The notes under the pieces were generated by a model. It saw nothing but the letters and a program-made list of their open reading frames with translations, made no database searches and was not told the DNA's origin. The translations under genes were made by a program, and so were the position numbers. Positions 12,920-42,956 of a stretch of 64,000 nucleotides of DNA are shown here, piece by piece. The stretch's first letter is position 1. Every line of letters starts with the position of its first letter. The DNA comes from Hoplostethus atlanticus. Taxonomy: Eukaryota > Chordata > Actinopteri > Trachichthyiformes > Trachichthyidae. The stretch is taken from contig JAXDDX010000149.1 in assembly GCA_034670405.1 (NCBI GenBank), positions 580,001-644,000 on the forward strand, in the 5' to 3' direction.

Positions 12920-13400
12920 AAAAATAAAACAATAGGTGGTATAGAACACAAAATACAATAAAAATAGACTAAAAAATAAAAATCTATGCTGTATAGACTT
13001 TATAGACTGTAACAAAATATAAAATAGACCGTATAGAATGTAGAGAAATAGTAAAAACAGACTCTAAAAATAGATTTCATATACTGTAAAAATTACCAAA
13101 ATATAATTTATAAAAGAAAATACAGTCAGGGTAAAAAGTAGACTAGAAGTCAGACTAAAAAAAATAAAAAACAGGCTGTATACATACACTAAAAAATAGG
13201 ATTTATAGACAGTATATTTCATTTATAAAAGGGAAACATTAGACTGGTTAGACTAAAACATAAAATACTAGATTCTATAGACTGAAAAAACAATACTAAA
13301 TATACTGTATAGACGAAAATATATATATTTAATAATAGTATAATTTATACACTGTTAAAAACGAAAAGACTATATAGACACTGTATAAAATAGACTATAT
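12920..13400. repeat. AT-rich region with degenerate TAGACT/TATAGAC repeats
   Basis: Nearly 480 bases in which TAGACT, TATAGAC and AAAATA recur irregularly. It looks like an old, decayed satellite. No gene was seen. Confidence 0.6.
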
Positions 13401-13586
13401 AGACATGGGTGAGATTGGGGATGGAGGGTTTGATATGCTTTGTTGACTTGAAATTAAAAGGAAAATCTCATCATTGCTGGATTTCTGATCTAAAAGACAA
13501 CAAACTTCATAGAATGTAAAAACTTCCTTCTGATATTGAGGTTTTCAAATGGTGAAGATTGTGGAACAGAATAGCAGCTGGTAGAA

Positions 13587-13589
<3 letters not shown>

Positions 13590-13652
<63 letters not shown>

Positions 13653-13697
13653 GCATCTAGACTGCTGCTGCCTTCCTTTGGAGCATGTCCTTAACGT

Positions 13698-13734
<37 letters not shown>
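13590..13734. repeat. Facing (AC)n and (GT)n arrays
   Basis: (AC)30 at 13590-13650 and (GT)17 at 13699-13734, about 48 bases apart. The arrays are complementary and could form a cruciform. Confidence 0.95.
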
Positions 13735-13736
<2 letters not shown>

Positions 13737-13869
13737 ACGTCAGCCACACGTGATCCTCTCACTGTACTCCTGGATGCTGGCGGCAGCTCCCAGCGGCGTC
13801 CGCAGCCTCCAACCAGCATCCTGAGCTTATGTAAGCTGCAGCCCCGGGGCATCGCTGAGGCTCCGCCCC

Positions 13870-14025
13870 CATCTTAAAGGACAAAGGAAAGATCCGCTCT
13901 CATAAATCATCACTGTGTGTTAAACATCATCGATCTGTGGTGTTCAATACATTCCAGGAGTTATTTGGTGATGAAGTGTTTTTGGTGAACCCACTTTCTC
14001 TCAACGTGCCTCGTCTGCTTCATAG
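13870..14025 (+). repeat. Dispersed repeat family 2, copy 2
   Basis: Carries the 5' block (CAATACATTCCAGGAGTTAT) and a diverged CACTTTCTCTCAACGTGCCT. Confidence 0.7.
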
Positions 14026-14149
14026 AAATACATGATGTAGAATGGTTTTAGTATTTTATTGAGGCGCTGCGTGGCCCCAGGCAGCTCCCTGACTGATCCT
14101 GGCTGGAGAGCTCAGACTGGCATCATCTTGTAAATCACTTCTTCAAGTT

Positions 14150-14408
14150 TAATTTTATTGTCATATTTGGATTATATTCATTTTATCCTTGTTGCCTTGC
14201 CTGATTTTTATTTATTTATTATTTAATTTAATTTATTGATTATTATTTTGTTTTATTCCTATGGATGGGACTAATTTAATTTCCTCATTGATCTTTCTGT
14301 TTTCTTGACCTTTGTCATTTTTTATTTACTTGGTTGTGAAGCACTTTGTAGCTTTGTTTTGAAAAGTACTGTATAAATAAAGATTGTATAATAATAATAA
14401 TAATAATA
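14150..14408 (+). mobile_element. Non-LTR retrotransposon 3' tail
   Basis: AT-rich sequence followed by GTGAAGCACTTTGTAGCTTT and GTACTGTATAAATAAAG, ending in an ATA repeat. This is the usual 3' end of several fish LINE families. No reverse transcriptase is present. Confidence 0.55.
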
Positions 14409-14769
14409 CCATCTATCTCCTGATTAAGACAGGCGTTTCATATCATATGACAGTATAGACCGTTTTTGATCTGCTGGCGCCGTCAGCAGGAATAAGAAAA
14501 CACCACCAAACAACAAAATGGACCCAACAAATACCAGGTACACAACCAATAGCTGTTTTTGTAACTTTTTAAAATGGGTTAAGGTGGATTTTCCCTTTAA
14601 AGACACAATTCAATTCCATTCAGCTACTCTGTAGGTAACCCCCCCCTCCCCCCCTCCACCATCAAATACCCATTTCAGAATCATTTCCTCTAAACGGAGA
14701 ATCCAATTCATTCAGTGTTATTTAGCAACACTGTTCAACAACATTGACGTTTTAAAGCTGCTGTCAGGT

Positions 14770-14895
14770 TGGGGGTCCAGTGTCTCGCTCAAGGAAACAC
14801 AAGTGTTGTTGGACACAAGTTGGCTGTCATGGGGATTGAACCGACGATGCTCTGGTTACAGAACAAGCTGTCTAACCACTACAACATGCCAACAA
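14770..14895 (-). mobile_element. tRNA-like repeat fragment
   Basis: GTGTCTCGCTCAAGGAAACA, then GGGGATTGAACCGACGATGC and TCTAACCACTACAACATGCC. The pattern of a reversed box B and anticodon-arm-like sequence is a frequent fish SINE-like repeat. Similar fragments occur near 7465-7515 and 33085-33150. Confidence 0.45.
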
Positions 14896-16242
14896 AAAAA
14901 AAAGCTGTCGCAACCTTGCAGCTCCTTCAAGGTGCATGAATCAAAACGAGCCAAAGGAGTGACTGGATTCAGCTGAGATGCATCATTCAAGCGTCTGCAA
15001 ATAACTCTGGGTTTGTTTTAACCTGCTTGGGGGGCCAGGCGGGTGGGGTTTAATGCATCAGGACAATTAAGGTCATGCCAGGTAAGCTATCAATCCCAGA
15101 CATTCAAATACTTTCACATAATTGTCTAAACACTCTGGTTTCATTGCATTGATCCATGAGGCAAGCCCCACCCACCTGGTAATGCAGAGCGGTAAAACAA
15201 ACTAACAGCCTCTGCAGGTTGCTGGTGCCGAGGCGTTTTCCCACACAGACAGTGGGTTATTAACGGTGACAGTACTGCTGGAATTCACCCCACTGTACAG
15301 AGCAGGACAGTTAATCCTCACAAAAAAGAGAGAGTGAGAGATGAGAGGAAAGAGGAGGGGAAGGATGATACAGTCAGTGGAGATACACTGAGAGAAAGGA
15401 GGAAGAGGAACCGGTGGAAAAGCAGCAGAGAAGGGGAATCCAGCCACTCATGAAAAATTGAAGAAGAAGAAGAAAGCGGGAAAGGTGGGTCGGTAAAAAG
15501 ACGGTAAACAAAACAACATGGAGCCAGTATTTACCAGCGAGCAGCATGGGACGGTGACAGGTTCCCATCCCATCTGATTCATCCGTGACGTCTAAAGGTG
15601 TTTGTGTCTGTCTGGTTGATTTCAGCCCGCCGAGGTGCCGGGCGGGGTTTCCCCACGAAAGGGCAAATCAGAGAGCGGCTGAAGGTTCTGGAAAGTATTT
15701 GAGAGTCATTCAGTGATGCGTCAAGCCCCACCCACCTGGCGCTCCAAGTCAGGAGAAAACAAACAGAAACACGCTAGCAGACCTCTGTCTGTCTCTCGTA
15801 GTAGATACTAGTAGATACTAGCCTCCCTGCTTTCCTTCGTTACTTATCAACAAAACACCAAACAAAACTCGAGCTCAGCTTTGCGCTCTGACAACATAAA
15901 GTACTTCTTGCTGGGATCTTATGTCAAATGGATTATTTGTGATTAATGCCAATAGAAAGCTCTACACAGACAAACCTGTATGGGTGGAAGAATACAAGGA
16001 AGGATGGAGGATATCTGAAGGGTATTTCTAACATTTAGAAATGAAGACAGACGGTTTTAACAGACAGGAATGCAGACAGGTGGTGAGACGGCGAGGCGGA
16101 GGAGAGACGAGGGAAATGTCCTCAACGCTGAAAGGAGAGAGAGGCAGAGAGTCCAGAGGTTGAGGCTCACGGGTCTTATGTAATTACATTCACAGCAAAC
16201 CGTGGGGTAGCATGAGGCCTGCATCCTCATCTGGTGATGCTG

Positions 16243-16295
16243 GTAGTCTCTCTCTCTCTCTCTCTCTCTCACTCACTCACACACTCACACTCACA

Positions 16296-16326
<31 letters not shown>
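16243..16326. repeat. CT and AC microsatellites
   Basis: (TC)n to 16270, CACT/ACTC units, then (AC)n to 16326. Confidence 0.95.
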
Positions 16327-16330
<4 letters not shown>

Positions 16331-16650
16331 GGAAAAGAACAAACCGATACTGTGCTAGCTGCTTGCAAGCCAACATCAAGTAATGGCTAACGAGGCTAGT
16401 AGCCAATAAACACCTAAATGTTGTCAGGTTGGATTTAATCGTTGCTTTACGATTGTAACAAGGAAAGTTAAATACCACAAATACTGCAGAAGCAATATAG
16501 TGATGCTAACAAGGCTAATGCTAACGTAATGCCAATGCTGAGCTAGCTAAAATGCAACGTAACGTCAGAATATCGCCAAACCAGGTTGGATTTAAACAAC
16601 AATCCTCCCATCAGTTTACAGTTCTATATATGAAGCACCATATTATAGTG

Positions 16651-16651
16651 C

Positions 16652-16701
<50 letters not shown>
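16651..16701. repeat. (ATT)17 microsatellite
   Basis: Pure trinucleotide array. Confidence 0.97.
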
Positions 16702-16702
<1 letters not shown>

Positions 16703-17526
16703 AGTGGAGAGTGACACAAAACTGAACACATAAAATGTCCAAAACCTTGACAGACACGTACCCAGGAACTACATGACATACTACCGGATAATACCGCTGC
16801 TTTCCCATTACATCCACAAGATTGAAACAAAAGCCATAAATACACATGACGGAGTGAGGAGGAGGAGTATTGGTCAATATGAACTACAGTAAGATGTTGC
16901 TAAACCGAACCCCTGATCTGAAGGGCAGACGTGAATCAGAGCATGAAACAGTCTGGTGAGTTGTTGAAATGGGAAGAGGTGTGACAAAACGTGTAGACAG
17001 TATGTGTGTTTGAAGCAGAACTACCTCGTATCTACGCCTGGCTGTTGCACGAGGAACAGTATTTAATGTTGGGAAAATATGACCTGCAAGCTGGGAAGAC
17101 TAACAACTTTGAATGCCACCCCCCCACCACCACCACCTAAGTTTGCAGGGCTCATAAAGTGGGGTCGGGGTCACAACTCACATACACTCTAATACATACA
17201 GTCACACTCAAATCCACACACACACCCACAAACCCTCCAATCACACATGAGCTACAACAATGCGAGTCCCTGAACGCCACATCGCTGCAGCAGCTATCTC
17301 AGCTCATTTCAAGGTTGAATTTTGAGCCACGGCGTATGGATCTGGAGCGAGGTTACCTAACACCCCGACTTGACCATCTGGGAACATGGCAAGCTGGTGT
17401 TACATGTCGGCGGTAGATGTGAGCGAGACGAGGACAGGGAGATCCGTTTTGTTCTGCAGGCCCAATATCACTCGATCGCTATGCCAGAAAAACGTCCATC
17501 GACACGTTATGTAATCCCTGGTGGGA

Positions 17527-17527
17527 G

Positions 17528-17564
<37 letters not shown>

Positions 17565-17637
17565 ACGTGGGACTTGTACACACAGATAGTTTAGAAAATG
17601 ACAATTTATGAGCTGAATTCTGCTTTGTGTCAGCAGT

Positions 17638-17671
<34 letters not shown>

Positions 17672-17975
17672 TCTCTCTCATGCAGTCTTCAGAGGTAGCA
17701 ATACCCATAAATAATACATTCTACATACGTCAAAATATCATTACATAGCTACACACTTAGTGGCAGTATGCTTCAGTTTTAGTGAAGCTTATATTGAATT
17801 TGTCTGGCCAACACACATCTGCACACACTCACACACACACACACACACACACACACGTACAATGGCATGCATGCACACACACACACACAGACACACACAC
17901 ACAAGCATACAGATACAGATAGACACAGATACTTTAGAAAATGACAATTTATGAGCTGAATTCTTTGTGTCAGCA

Positions 17976-18007
<32 letters not shown>
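17527..18007. repeat. Duplicated CA-microsatellite block
   Basis: CA arrays at 17529-17560, 17640-17669, 17818-17900 and 17976-18007. The unique segment TTTAGAAAATGACAATTTAT plus GAGCTGAATTC is present twice (near 17590 and 17933), showing a local duplication of about 345 bases offset. Confidence 0.9.
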
Positions 18008-18011
<4 letters not shown>

Positions 18012-18174
18012 CTCTCACAATCTTATTCCAAGCAGCGTAATACACCGGCTGCACACACAAAGAGGTACAAAATTAAATAAAGAAAAAGAAAACCCGACAG
18101 TGGAAAAGATGAAACTGTTTATATGACCTTGTGCAGCGCTACAAAAACAACCACAGCTGCTTTCGTTTCACATT

Positions 18175-18180
18175 TTTATT
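18175..18180 (-). promoter_or_regulatory. Candidate poly(A) signal AATAAA for slc38a4
   Basis: AATAAA on the minus strand (GAACAATAAAAATGTG context), with cleavage expected at about 18150-18165. It is the most distal AATAAA before the microsatellite-rich DNA below 18.1 kb. Confidence 0.4.
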
Positions 18181-20889
18181 GTTCATCATAATGAAACTGC
18201 TTCACTGATACAAAACAATCCCCCGTTTGGGCAAAATTACAAATCTGCAGGTTCAGCTTCATCCACAGGAAGCAGAGACATGAGGGGCGGCGGGCGAGTT
18301 CCCATACAAAAATAAGGCAGGTGGGTTTTTTTGGGTGGCACTTTTGTACAAGGCCGTACTAAACACCGTCATAATACACGTTTCACATTCCTGAAGCTGA
18401 TCTGAGCCGTTACCAGCTCACCTCAGCCAGTACAGTACAGTACAGTTCAGTACAGTTCGGCTCGTCTGAAATAGGTGAAGATATTTTAATTTTCCAAAAG
18501 TGAGAATAAAAATACTTCCAGACTGAGTACCTGAATCACTAAAGGGGGCGGGGCGTTAAACCCCGCCGCCTCTGGTCCTTCATTGTAAGACGAGCCTCGA
18601 GAAAGATGAAACCTCAACGTGAGGAAGGAACGATTCGTTGTTCGAAGGTCTGAAGCCACTGATGGCAGATCGCAGGCTACCAGAAGCTATTTCCAAACTG
18701 AGAAACATCCATGTTTAACATTCATGATGGGTCTTGATGTGGTCTTGAAACTCGCTACGCCTTTAATGGGCCCTAGGAAGCTTCAGTTCAAGTAAAACCA
18801 TGAGGAAATACCAAGAGACGAGACGCTCTGCCTCTTCTTGAAGGAAACTGGAAACTAACCGCAGTGTGACTACCAATATACAACATTGGGCCATCGCAGC
18901 GCGCTAGCAGGACTGGTTTTTAGAGCTGGATTCCACCTCAATACTGCTTATTTGTGGCTTTGATTTCAACCCAGTGTTGGTAAGCCCCGCCCACGCGGCC
19001 CTTCGAAGCGGGCAACATCAATTCATGAAATGCTGATACGACGTGAAAAGGGATATATAGAGACCAAATTTTCTACAAATATACAAGCTTCAATAAGGAG
19101 AAAAAAAGGTAAAACTATTATATAGCAACAAAAAAAAAAAAATCAAATACACAATCTATATATAAACTAAAACAAACTGGGGCTGCAGAAGACTGCCAGA
19201 GCAGAACCCCAACAACCCCCTCATGGACAATGAGTGTCAGTGTACCATATAATAAAGATTATTTACAAGGCATATACAATTGTCCAAAAGGACCACGTAT
19301 GAAATCCAAAACATGCACATAATACACTATTTCATTTGAAATATCTATTGCTTCATGTATGTAGATCCGCAAAGGATCTGTAAATGCTGTCTGCTTTGGC
19401 TGGATGTGTTGACACGGTAACGGAGGAGCTGCTGGTGGTTTCCATGACTCCACCCAAGGCACCAGTACGCGGAAAGGCCAATTATGAGTACATATTCCAA
19501 AAAGGCACAATCTTTCTTTTTTAAAAAGAATCTCATTAAAAATTTAGAAAAAGGCATCAGGGATTTTGGGGGATTTTCGGTCCGCTGATGGAAACGCCGA
19601 TTATATGACAGCCTGATAACCGGTGAGCAACCCGCTGAGCTTGATGAGCGAAGCTGGTCGGTAACAGCAGACAGCTCTCCTACATCTGGATCAATAACTG
19701 ACCCGTGCATGGCTTCAGGGGTTCAAAAACAAGAGATAACACCAGTTTATCTGAGTTCTGAATGAGGGATCATGTTTTTACACCATAATAAACCAGGGGC
19801 CACGGTGACCTTTTCAACTTTCACTGTACGATAATTTCAAAGAATAATATAAATAAATGAGATTATAGCTTTAGATAATGATTTATCACATAAATCAGAT
19901 TGAATCACATTTTGACACCAATATGTTTTCCTCACAAATCGCAGCTTTAACCTGCATTAGTTACTGATAACCAGGTTTGGAACGGGGCCCCTGGTTCGGT
20001 GTGTTCTCCTTAAGGGAGTGAATAAAAGTGTTGCCGATGACAACGAGCACCATGACGTCCGTGTGACCTCGTCCGGGTTCTGACTCCTACGACACATTAT
20101 GACCTCACAGAGGAAAACACCCAGCTGAGACAGACGAGTCGGTCCCAGTCTCCCTGTGTGTTGTGGTCCTGCGTCACTTCAGGGTCCAGTCCAGGCCTGG
20201 AAATGTCGCCATTCATGGCACTTAGTAATATTATAGTAATATAGTAATAGTAATAGTAATATCACGTTGTGATCATGATTGACGATCTGACATTATTTAC
20301 TACTATTTTGGCACCTTATATGTACATGTGAACTATTTTCAGCTACATGGGACATTTCTCAATTGACTGAAATGTTTCATATTTGCAGATCTGCTAATAT
20401 TCTACTGTTATTGTGGGAAATAAAACAAATCTACCTATGTGTGATTAGCTGTGCAGCCCTACTCATCTATGGGAACTGATAAACTTAACAGGTGAATGAA
20501 AAAGAGTGAGAAAGCCAAGTAAGGCCAGGTGAGATAGTATGTACAACACTCAGTTCAGTTCATTTCAGTAGATACACTTGATTATGTACATTGTTCAGGT
20601 TCCTGTGACAGTAACACACAGCCGGTTTGAACCAGTCGGCCAGGCCGTGTACATGGTGTGTGTCTGGTTATGAGTCCGACTGACTAAAACCGTATGTGCT
20701 TGTTGACTTTGGCAACGTTTGTGATTGTTACGTGAGCAGCAGAGCAGCGATTCAACCAATTAACCGTCATGTGTGATCGATGAGGTAAATAAAACTGTTG
20801 CTTCAGCTCTTTGAGATCAGCCGACTGCTCCATTCATGTCGTTGTCGTTGCAAGTGGTGTTTGAGAAAAGGGACTGCAGACATTTTTAA

Positions 20890-20932
20890 CGTGTGTGTGT
20901 GTGTGTATGTGTGTGTGTGTGTGTGTGTGTGT
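20890..20932. repeat. (GT)n microsatellite in presumed 3' UTR
   Basis: GT array with one TA interruption. Confidence 0.95.
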
Positions 20933-21556
20933 TACATACACACACACAAAGTGAAACAATGCTAGAAGTGCAGCTTGATGACGGGCTCCACCTCCCTGCA
21001 TCTTCTTCAAGTACACAGAGGACTTGCATCGTCTTCCCAGCCCTGCGTTTGGCAGTTCTCAGATCTGCTTTGGGTGTGAAATGCGTAGTTGTCTTCATGG
21101 TTGGAAAGGATGAAGATGACGATGATGACGAAGGCAGGTTGTCGTGGCGGCAGCCCGTTTTCCTCCCTGCGGTTTATGATTCTCTTGTCTGTGAACCGTC
21201 ACGTCCATCGCTTTATAGCATGCCATTATCTTTACGGCAATAAAAAAAATAAACAGAAAATGAATAACAACAAATAAAAACAAGAGCTAAAACGATTCCC
21301 TCCGGTAAAACTTTCTGGGGGATTCATGGGACCTGAAGAGGCAGAGGATGAATCTGGTGCAGCACGTTGTGTCGGTTTGTTGTGATGGAGGGAAGGCCGC
21401 TCGCTTCAGGATGCAGCCCAGTTCCCCAACGTGGGACCGGCTGAGGGAGTAAGCGGGATGGAGGGGTTGGGGGGGGAGGTGGTGGGGGGGAGTCGGATCG
21501 GGTGGCTGCACTCTTGAAAGTGAAAATCTGGGAAGGTTGTTTGGGAGGGGAGGGGC

Positions 21557-39054
<17,498 letters not shown>

Positions 39055-39434
39055 CGTGCTGCACAGCAGGGGGGCGAGGAGGAGGAGGAGGGGGGGAGAC
39101 GGTAGGGTTCAAAGTTCACAAGGCGGTGACACACTTCTCTCTAGACCTCAGCAGAACCAGCTACCTGCAAGGAGAAACCACAGGAGAGGAAACATGAGTA
39201 CTCGAGTAACATCGGTCCGTGATGATGTAGAGATCTGTTCAGAGATCTGTTTAGATCTGTTCAGATCAAACAACGTGTTTTATATGATCAGAAGAGCATA
39301 TTCTGCATGGACGATTGATGGCATCTGTAAATCTGTGTGTTCATGACCTCGACCTCGTGTTCACTCCTTTGAGCAGCGTCCCAGAGAAACCCTATATTCG
39401 GTGTAAACTCTTTATTACCTTTTATACTCTTCGT

Positions 39435-39505
39435 TCTCCCTCCTACTCCTCTATTCTCTGCTGCTGTGGTGACCCAGTTTCCCCTCGGGGATCAGTAACA
39501 CCCAT
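39435..39505 (+). mobile_element. LINE-like 3' tail fragment
   Basis: TCTGCTGCTGTGGTGACCCA and TTTCCCCTCGGGGATCAGTA match the common fish retroelement ending (TTTCCCC...GGGATCAATAAA). Fragment only. Confidence 0.4.
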
Positions 39506-40287
39506 CTGATCTGAGTCACCGTGTCAAGGAAGCAGCTTCCAGGCTTTGGAAACGTCAGTACCACACCAAGTTCACAGTAGCAAAGCCGAACTACTACAGC
39601 AGATACGCTCAGACTCCATAGAGACTTATGGCCTTGACAACCAATCCAGTCCCACTGGAGTTACATTACGACCTTGAAGAGGGAAGCTGGACCACAGCAT
39701 CCCTACGGCCTCACAGTGAAGAGCAGTGCTGAGGTTGTCTCCCTGCCCTCGACGTCTTCTGGTGGCGGTAATTGCCAGGAAAGTTCAACTCAACTAATTC
39801 AGCGTCAAGTGTGGCTGACGCGGCGCGACGGACATCAACAAACTCTGAAATCGGGTCAAAGACGCAACGAGTTCATGAGGCCTGACCACCATCAACAGGC
39901 CCGCCTTGTTCCCACCTCAGCCAGACGGGAACACCCCCCCCCCCCCCCCCAAAGGGATGCACTGGGGCACATGCTTACATTTTCCACCGCATTCAACAAT
40001 CAATTATGTCCATTACGTAAGGGGATCAGAGGCAGTGACAGGAGCACGTACTGCTCTGCTTACATTATTTTAACAGCCAATTACCCACAATGCCATTCGT
40101 CACCCACACAAAGAACTCTTTGACCGGATTGGGTAAAACCAGGAGGAGCAGCCATCCGGGACGCTGCGCCGCCTTCCTCCGTTCCCACTGACTAACAACT
40201 CAAACAGACTCTGGCAACAGGTAGAGAAACTACAGACCTGGAACCGTCTGTCTGAAACAGAAAGCAAAAAAAGCAAGTTGCAAGTTG

Positions 40288-40545
40288 TTCCTGTCAATCA
40301 AACAGTGTGTCCAGTACTGTGACGTCTTTCTCCTTGGATTCTCTGTTGATGGAGTTTGAGTTCCTGTAGGTGGCGCTCTTTCCTGCTCATGCTAACTACC
40401 CAGTTCTTCTTCTAGTTCTTTAGACTTCCTGTCTCCAGAGGATTTAGCTTTCATGAGCTGATAGAGGTCGATCACCGTTGAGTTACAGAGATCAGATAGA
40501 GAGGAGAGAGCGTTTATTAAACGTTGCAGAGTGTTCCTTTAAAAT
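40288..40545 (-). repeat. Dispersed repeat family 1, copy 4
   Basis: Reverse orientation. It starts CAATCAAACAGTGTGTCCAG, which is also present in copy 7, and continues through the GGAACTCAAACTCC-type block to GGTCGATCACCGTTGAGTTA. An internal part is deleted. Confidence 0.85.
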
Positions 40546-41427
40546 TCAGCTGGTAAAACGATGTGATTGTTACTAGTGATTGTGATTGAGGAAGTGGTGC
40601 AAGGAGCAGCAGGGCCTTTGCATCATGCTGTTTACAGTCAACACAAACTAGACACGGTCACAACAACGTCACAGCGTCAAAACTCTACTCAAGCACGTCA
40701 ACCTCACATGACGATGCTGAGCAGAGCACGATGAGGTTTAACTCACTTATTGTTGTATTCCTTGATACTTTGAGCAGAAGAACGATACCAAAACATCCTA
40801 CTAAGTCACCTTGCTGAAATCTGACTCAATTAGAGGCACAATTAAAGTTATAAGATAATAAAAAATGTAATATAATATATAATAATAAAAGAGTAGAAGT
40901 ACAAAAGTAGCTTTTTTAAAAAAATGTACTGGAGTAAAAGTTATGGAGCTGTCATCTTCACCACGCACGGAGCTCAAACTACCGGCTACTGGCTTTCAAA
41001 ATAAAGCCAGATTCCTCTTCTCTGACTGACTGACCATTTGCTGCTCCTCTGACTTTGTAAAGCTCATGAACAGACCGATGTGACGGGAACCAAAAGAGAC
41101 TCAACTACCGCGGCAAGAGTAATTGTAATTAGTTGACATTGAGTTTGTCCTTGTGATCTTGTTCTTCTCTACAACCCCAACAGGGATTAAGAGGGTATAT
41201 TACATCCACACTGGACGCCCTGGTACAGCTAATCTCCCCGTCGCTGTCCAGTGTGTGGCGAGACAGAGACACTTTTTCATTTCCTGTGCCAGCAGGATTA
41301 ACCTGTCTGTCCGGGTTAACTTCACACCTCTCTACAGAAACAGATAAGACACATCGGACGAGGGGCTGCAGGAGATCACACGCTTCCTACACGTCCATTT
41401 AAACACAAACCGCCGAGCTTGCGTAAC

Positions 41428-41453
41428 ATTTGCACAACAATTGTTGTGCAAAT
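41428..41453. repeat. Perfect 26-bp palindrome
   Basis: ATTTGCACAACAA followed directly by its reverse complement, with no spacer. It lies in the presumed first intron of slc38a4. Confidence 0.95.
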
Positions 41454-41737
41454 CCATTTGGACCTCTCTACACCTTCAGTGACACTGGCATTTCTACATA
41501 GCTTAAACTTTAAAGGAAACCGTTGCATGTCATGACTAATCCAATTCTGAATTGGGAGGAAGCATGCAACTAGTATGCACAAGCTACAGTACATGCATGG
41601 GGAAAGGAAACGAGGGGAAAGTAAACGTGCAAAGGAACCAAACTAGCTGGATGAGAATCTACTAGACAATAATCTCACCTCTAATCGTTCATCTTGATCA
41701 AAGATAAACCAAAACGTTAAGAAAACGGAACAAGTGG

Positions 41738-41760
41738 CACGTCAACAGCTTGTTGACGTG
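41738..41760. repeat. Short inverted repeat
   Basis: CACGTCAACA, three-base spacer GCT, TGTTGACGTG. Ten-base perfect arms. Confidence 0.9.
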
Positions 41761-42831
41761 GCACACAGATCCAATCTGAATCCCACATGAAAAGCTTCAC
41801 AGGCGTATTTTCATCTTCATTTTATTTCCAGGATACCAAGAACTGTAACATGAAAACATTCATTGTAAAATAGAAAGTGCAATTTCTAGATTATCTCATA
41901 ATATGTCTTTTAACCTTAAACTACAGCGTGACATCTCCCTTACTGCAACATGGACAAGCACACATCCATCATCTCTCCATGAGCTGACACACATGAACCA
42001 TCAGTCGCTCGGGTTTTCATACCAATGTTCACCACATTTGTCTTTTCATTTATAGATAGTAAGAACACGACTTCCATTCTTCCAAAACCATTTAGGATTT
42101 TTTCCCCACAACATTCTCAGATTCATTCCCATAACACCAGACAGACGGATCAATACACAACAATACGCTGGAACTAGTCAGTGACCAGTCAATTAGGATT
42201 TATAATTCTACTGTCTTTATTTTATTTTCCTTTGTAATGTTTTTTTGTGAGTCTGTTCTCATGTTTTCTCTTTCCTTTTTAAACTTGTACTAGGGGGAAC
42301 ACCTTTACGGTCCCTCGGGCTTCCTGGTTCCTGCAGCACATCATGTTTCATTTAATCTAAGATCTCCATTTAAACTAAATAAATAAAAGTTGACTGAAAC
42401 TGTGCCAACATGCCAACCTTACTTTAGCTCTTGGCTGTTTTCTAGTCTAATGTCGGTAAAACGTTTCAGGTCACACTGAAACCCTGAGGCTTCGTCCAGC
42501 AAAACAAACTGCTCTGACCAGCTGAGATATCTTCCACCCAAACAAAGTCTTGCATCAGCCGAGCACCTCCAAGGAGAAAAAGCTCCGATGCCTCAAACAC
42601 TCTGCAGGGAGACGACTGAGCACCAAACCAAAACACTGCATGTCCATTTAGTGTTTTGGAGTGAAACCCCTCCATGTGATCCTGTCATGCCTGACTGTAC
42701 TGGACGTCGACATCTCATGACAGCTTATCACTTCCGTCTCTTTCAATAATGACTCTTACTTTCATGCCAGCAATATTTTTCATCAGAGCAGAACAAGTTT
42801 TTTTAGAGGTGCAGATCAGACTCAGACTCAC

Positions 42832-42933
42832 CCAGCGACTCCTCAAAGCTTCACGACGTGCCGTTTAGTTTTTTAAAGACTTTTTAAGAGAGAGGGCTGA
42901 CGACTGAATGAGGATGGAGCTGCAGGGAGCTCT
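42832..42933 (-). other. slc38a4: Candidate non-coding first exon of slc38a4
   Basis: On the minus strand a strong donor (CGCTGG before GTGAGTCTGA) follows about 100 bases of complex sequence with no ATG. The predicted start, about 30 bases past a TATA-like TTTTAAAAG, is near 42933. Coding exon 1 has only four untranslated bases, so an upstream 5' UTR exon is required. This is the best candidate within 5 kb. The start is an estimate. Confidence 0.45.
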
Positions 42934-42956
42934 TTTGTAAATCAGGTGAGAAGGAC

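Larger units (their letters stand above)
5063..18159. other. Intergenic DNA downstream of slc38a4
   Basis: Thirteen kilobases of AT-rich unique DNA, microsatellites and repeat fragments. No ORF gives a recognisable protein. 10070-10700 and 11100-12200 show no feature I can name. A 12430-12620 stretch is a CTCCTT-rich pyrimidine tract. Confidence 0.65.
18160..21556 (-). other. slc38a4: Presumed 3' UTR of slc38a4
   Basis: Between the stop codon and the AATAAA at 18175-18180 (minus strand) lies about 3.4 kb of mostly unique sequence. It has few interspersed repeats compared with the DNA on either side, apart from one GT microsatellite (20890-20932) and a short A-run near 19130. This contrast and the poly(A) signal are the grounds for calling it 3' UTR. 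The exact end is inferred, and shorter alternatives are possible. Confidence 0.5.
39059..42831 (-). other. slc38a4: Presumed first intron of slc38a4
   Basis: If the exon at 42.8-42.9 kb is right, this 3.8-kb stretch is the intron before coding exon 1. It holds a poly(C) run (about 39934-39950), a copy of dispersed repeat family 1 (40288-40545), a GATCTGTTCA-like short repeat (39230-39270), a non-LTR-like tail (39440-39500) and a 26-bp palindrome (41428-41453). No coding sequence was recognised. Confidence 0.4.
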
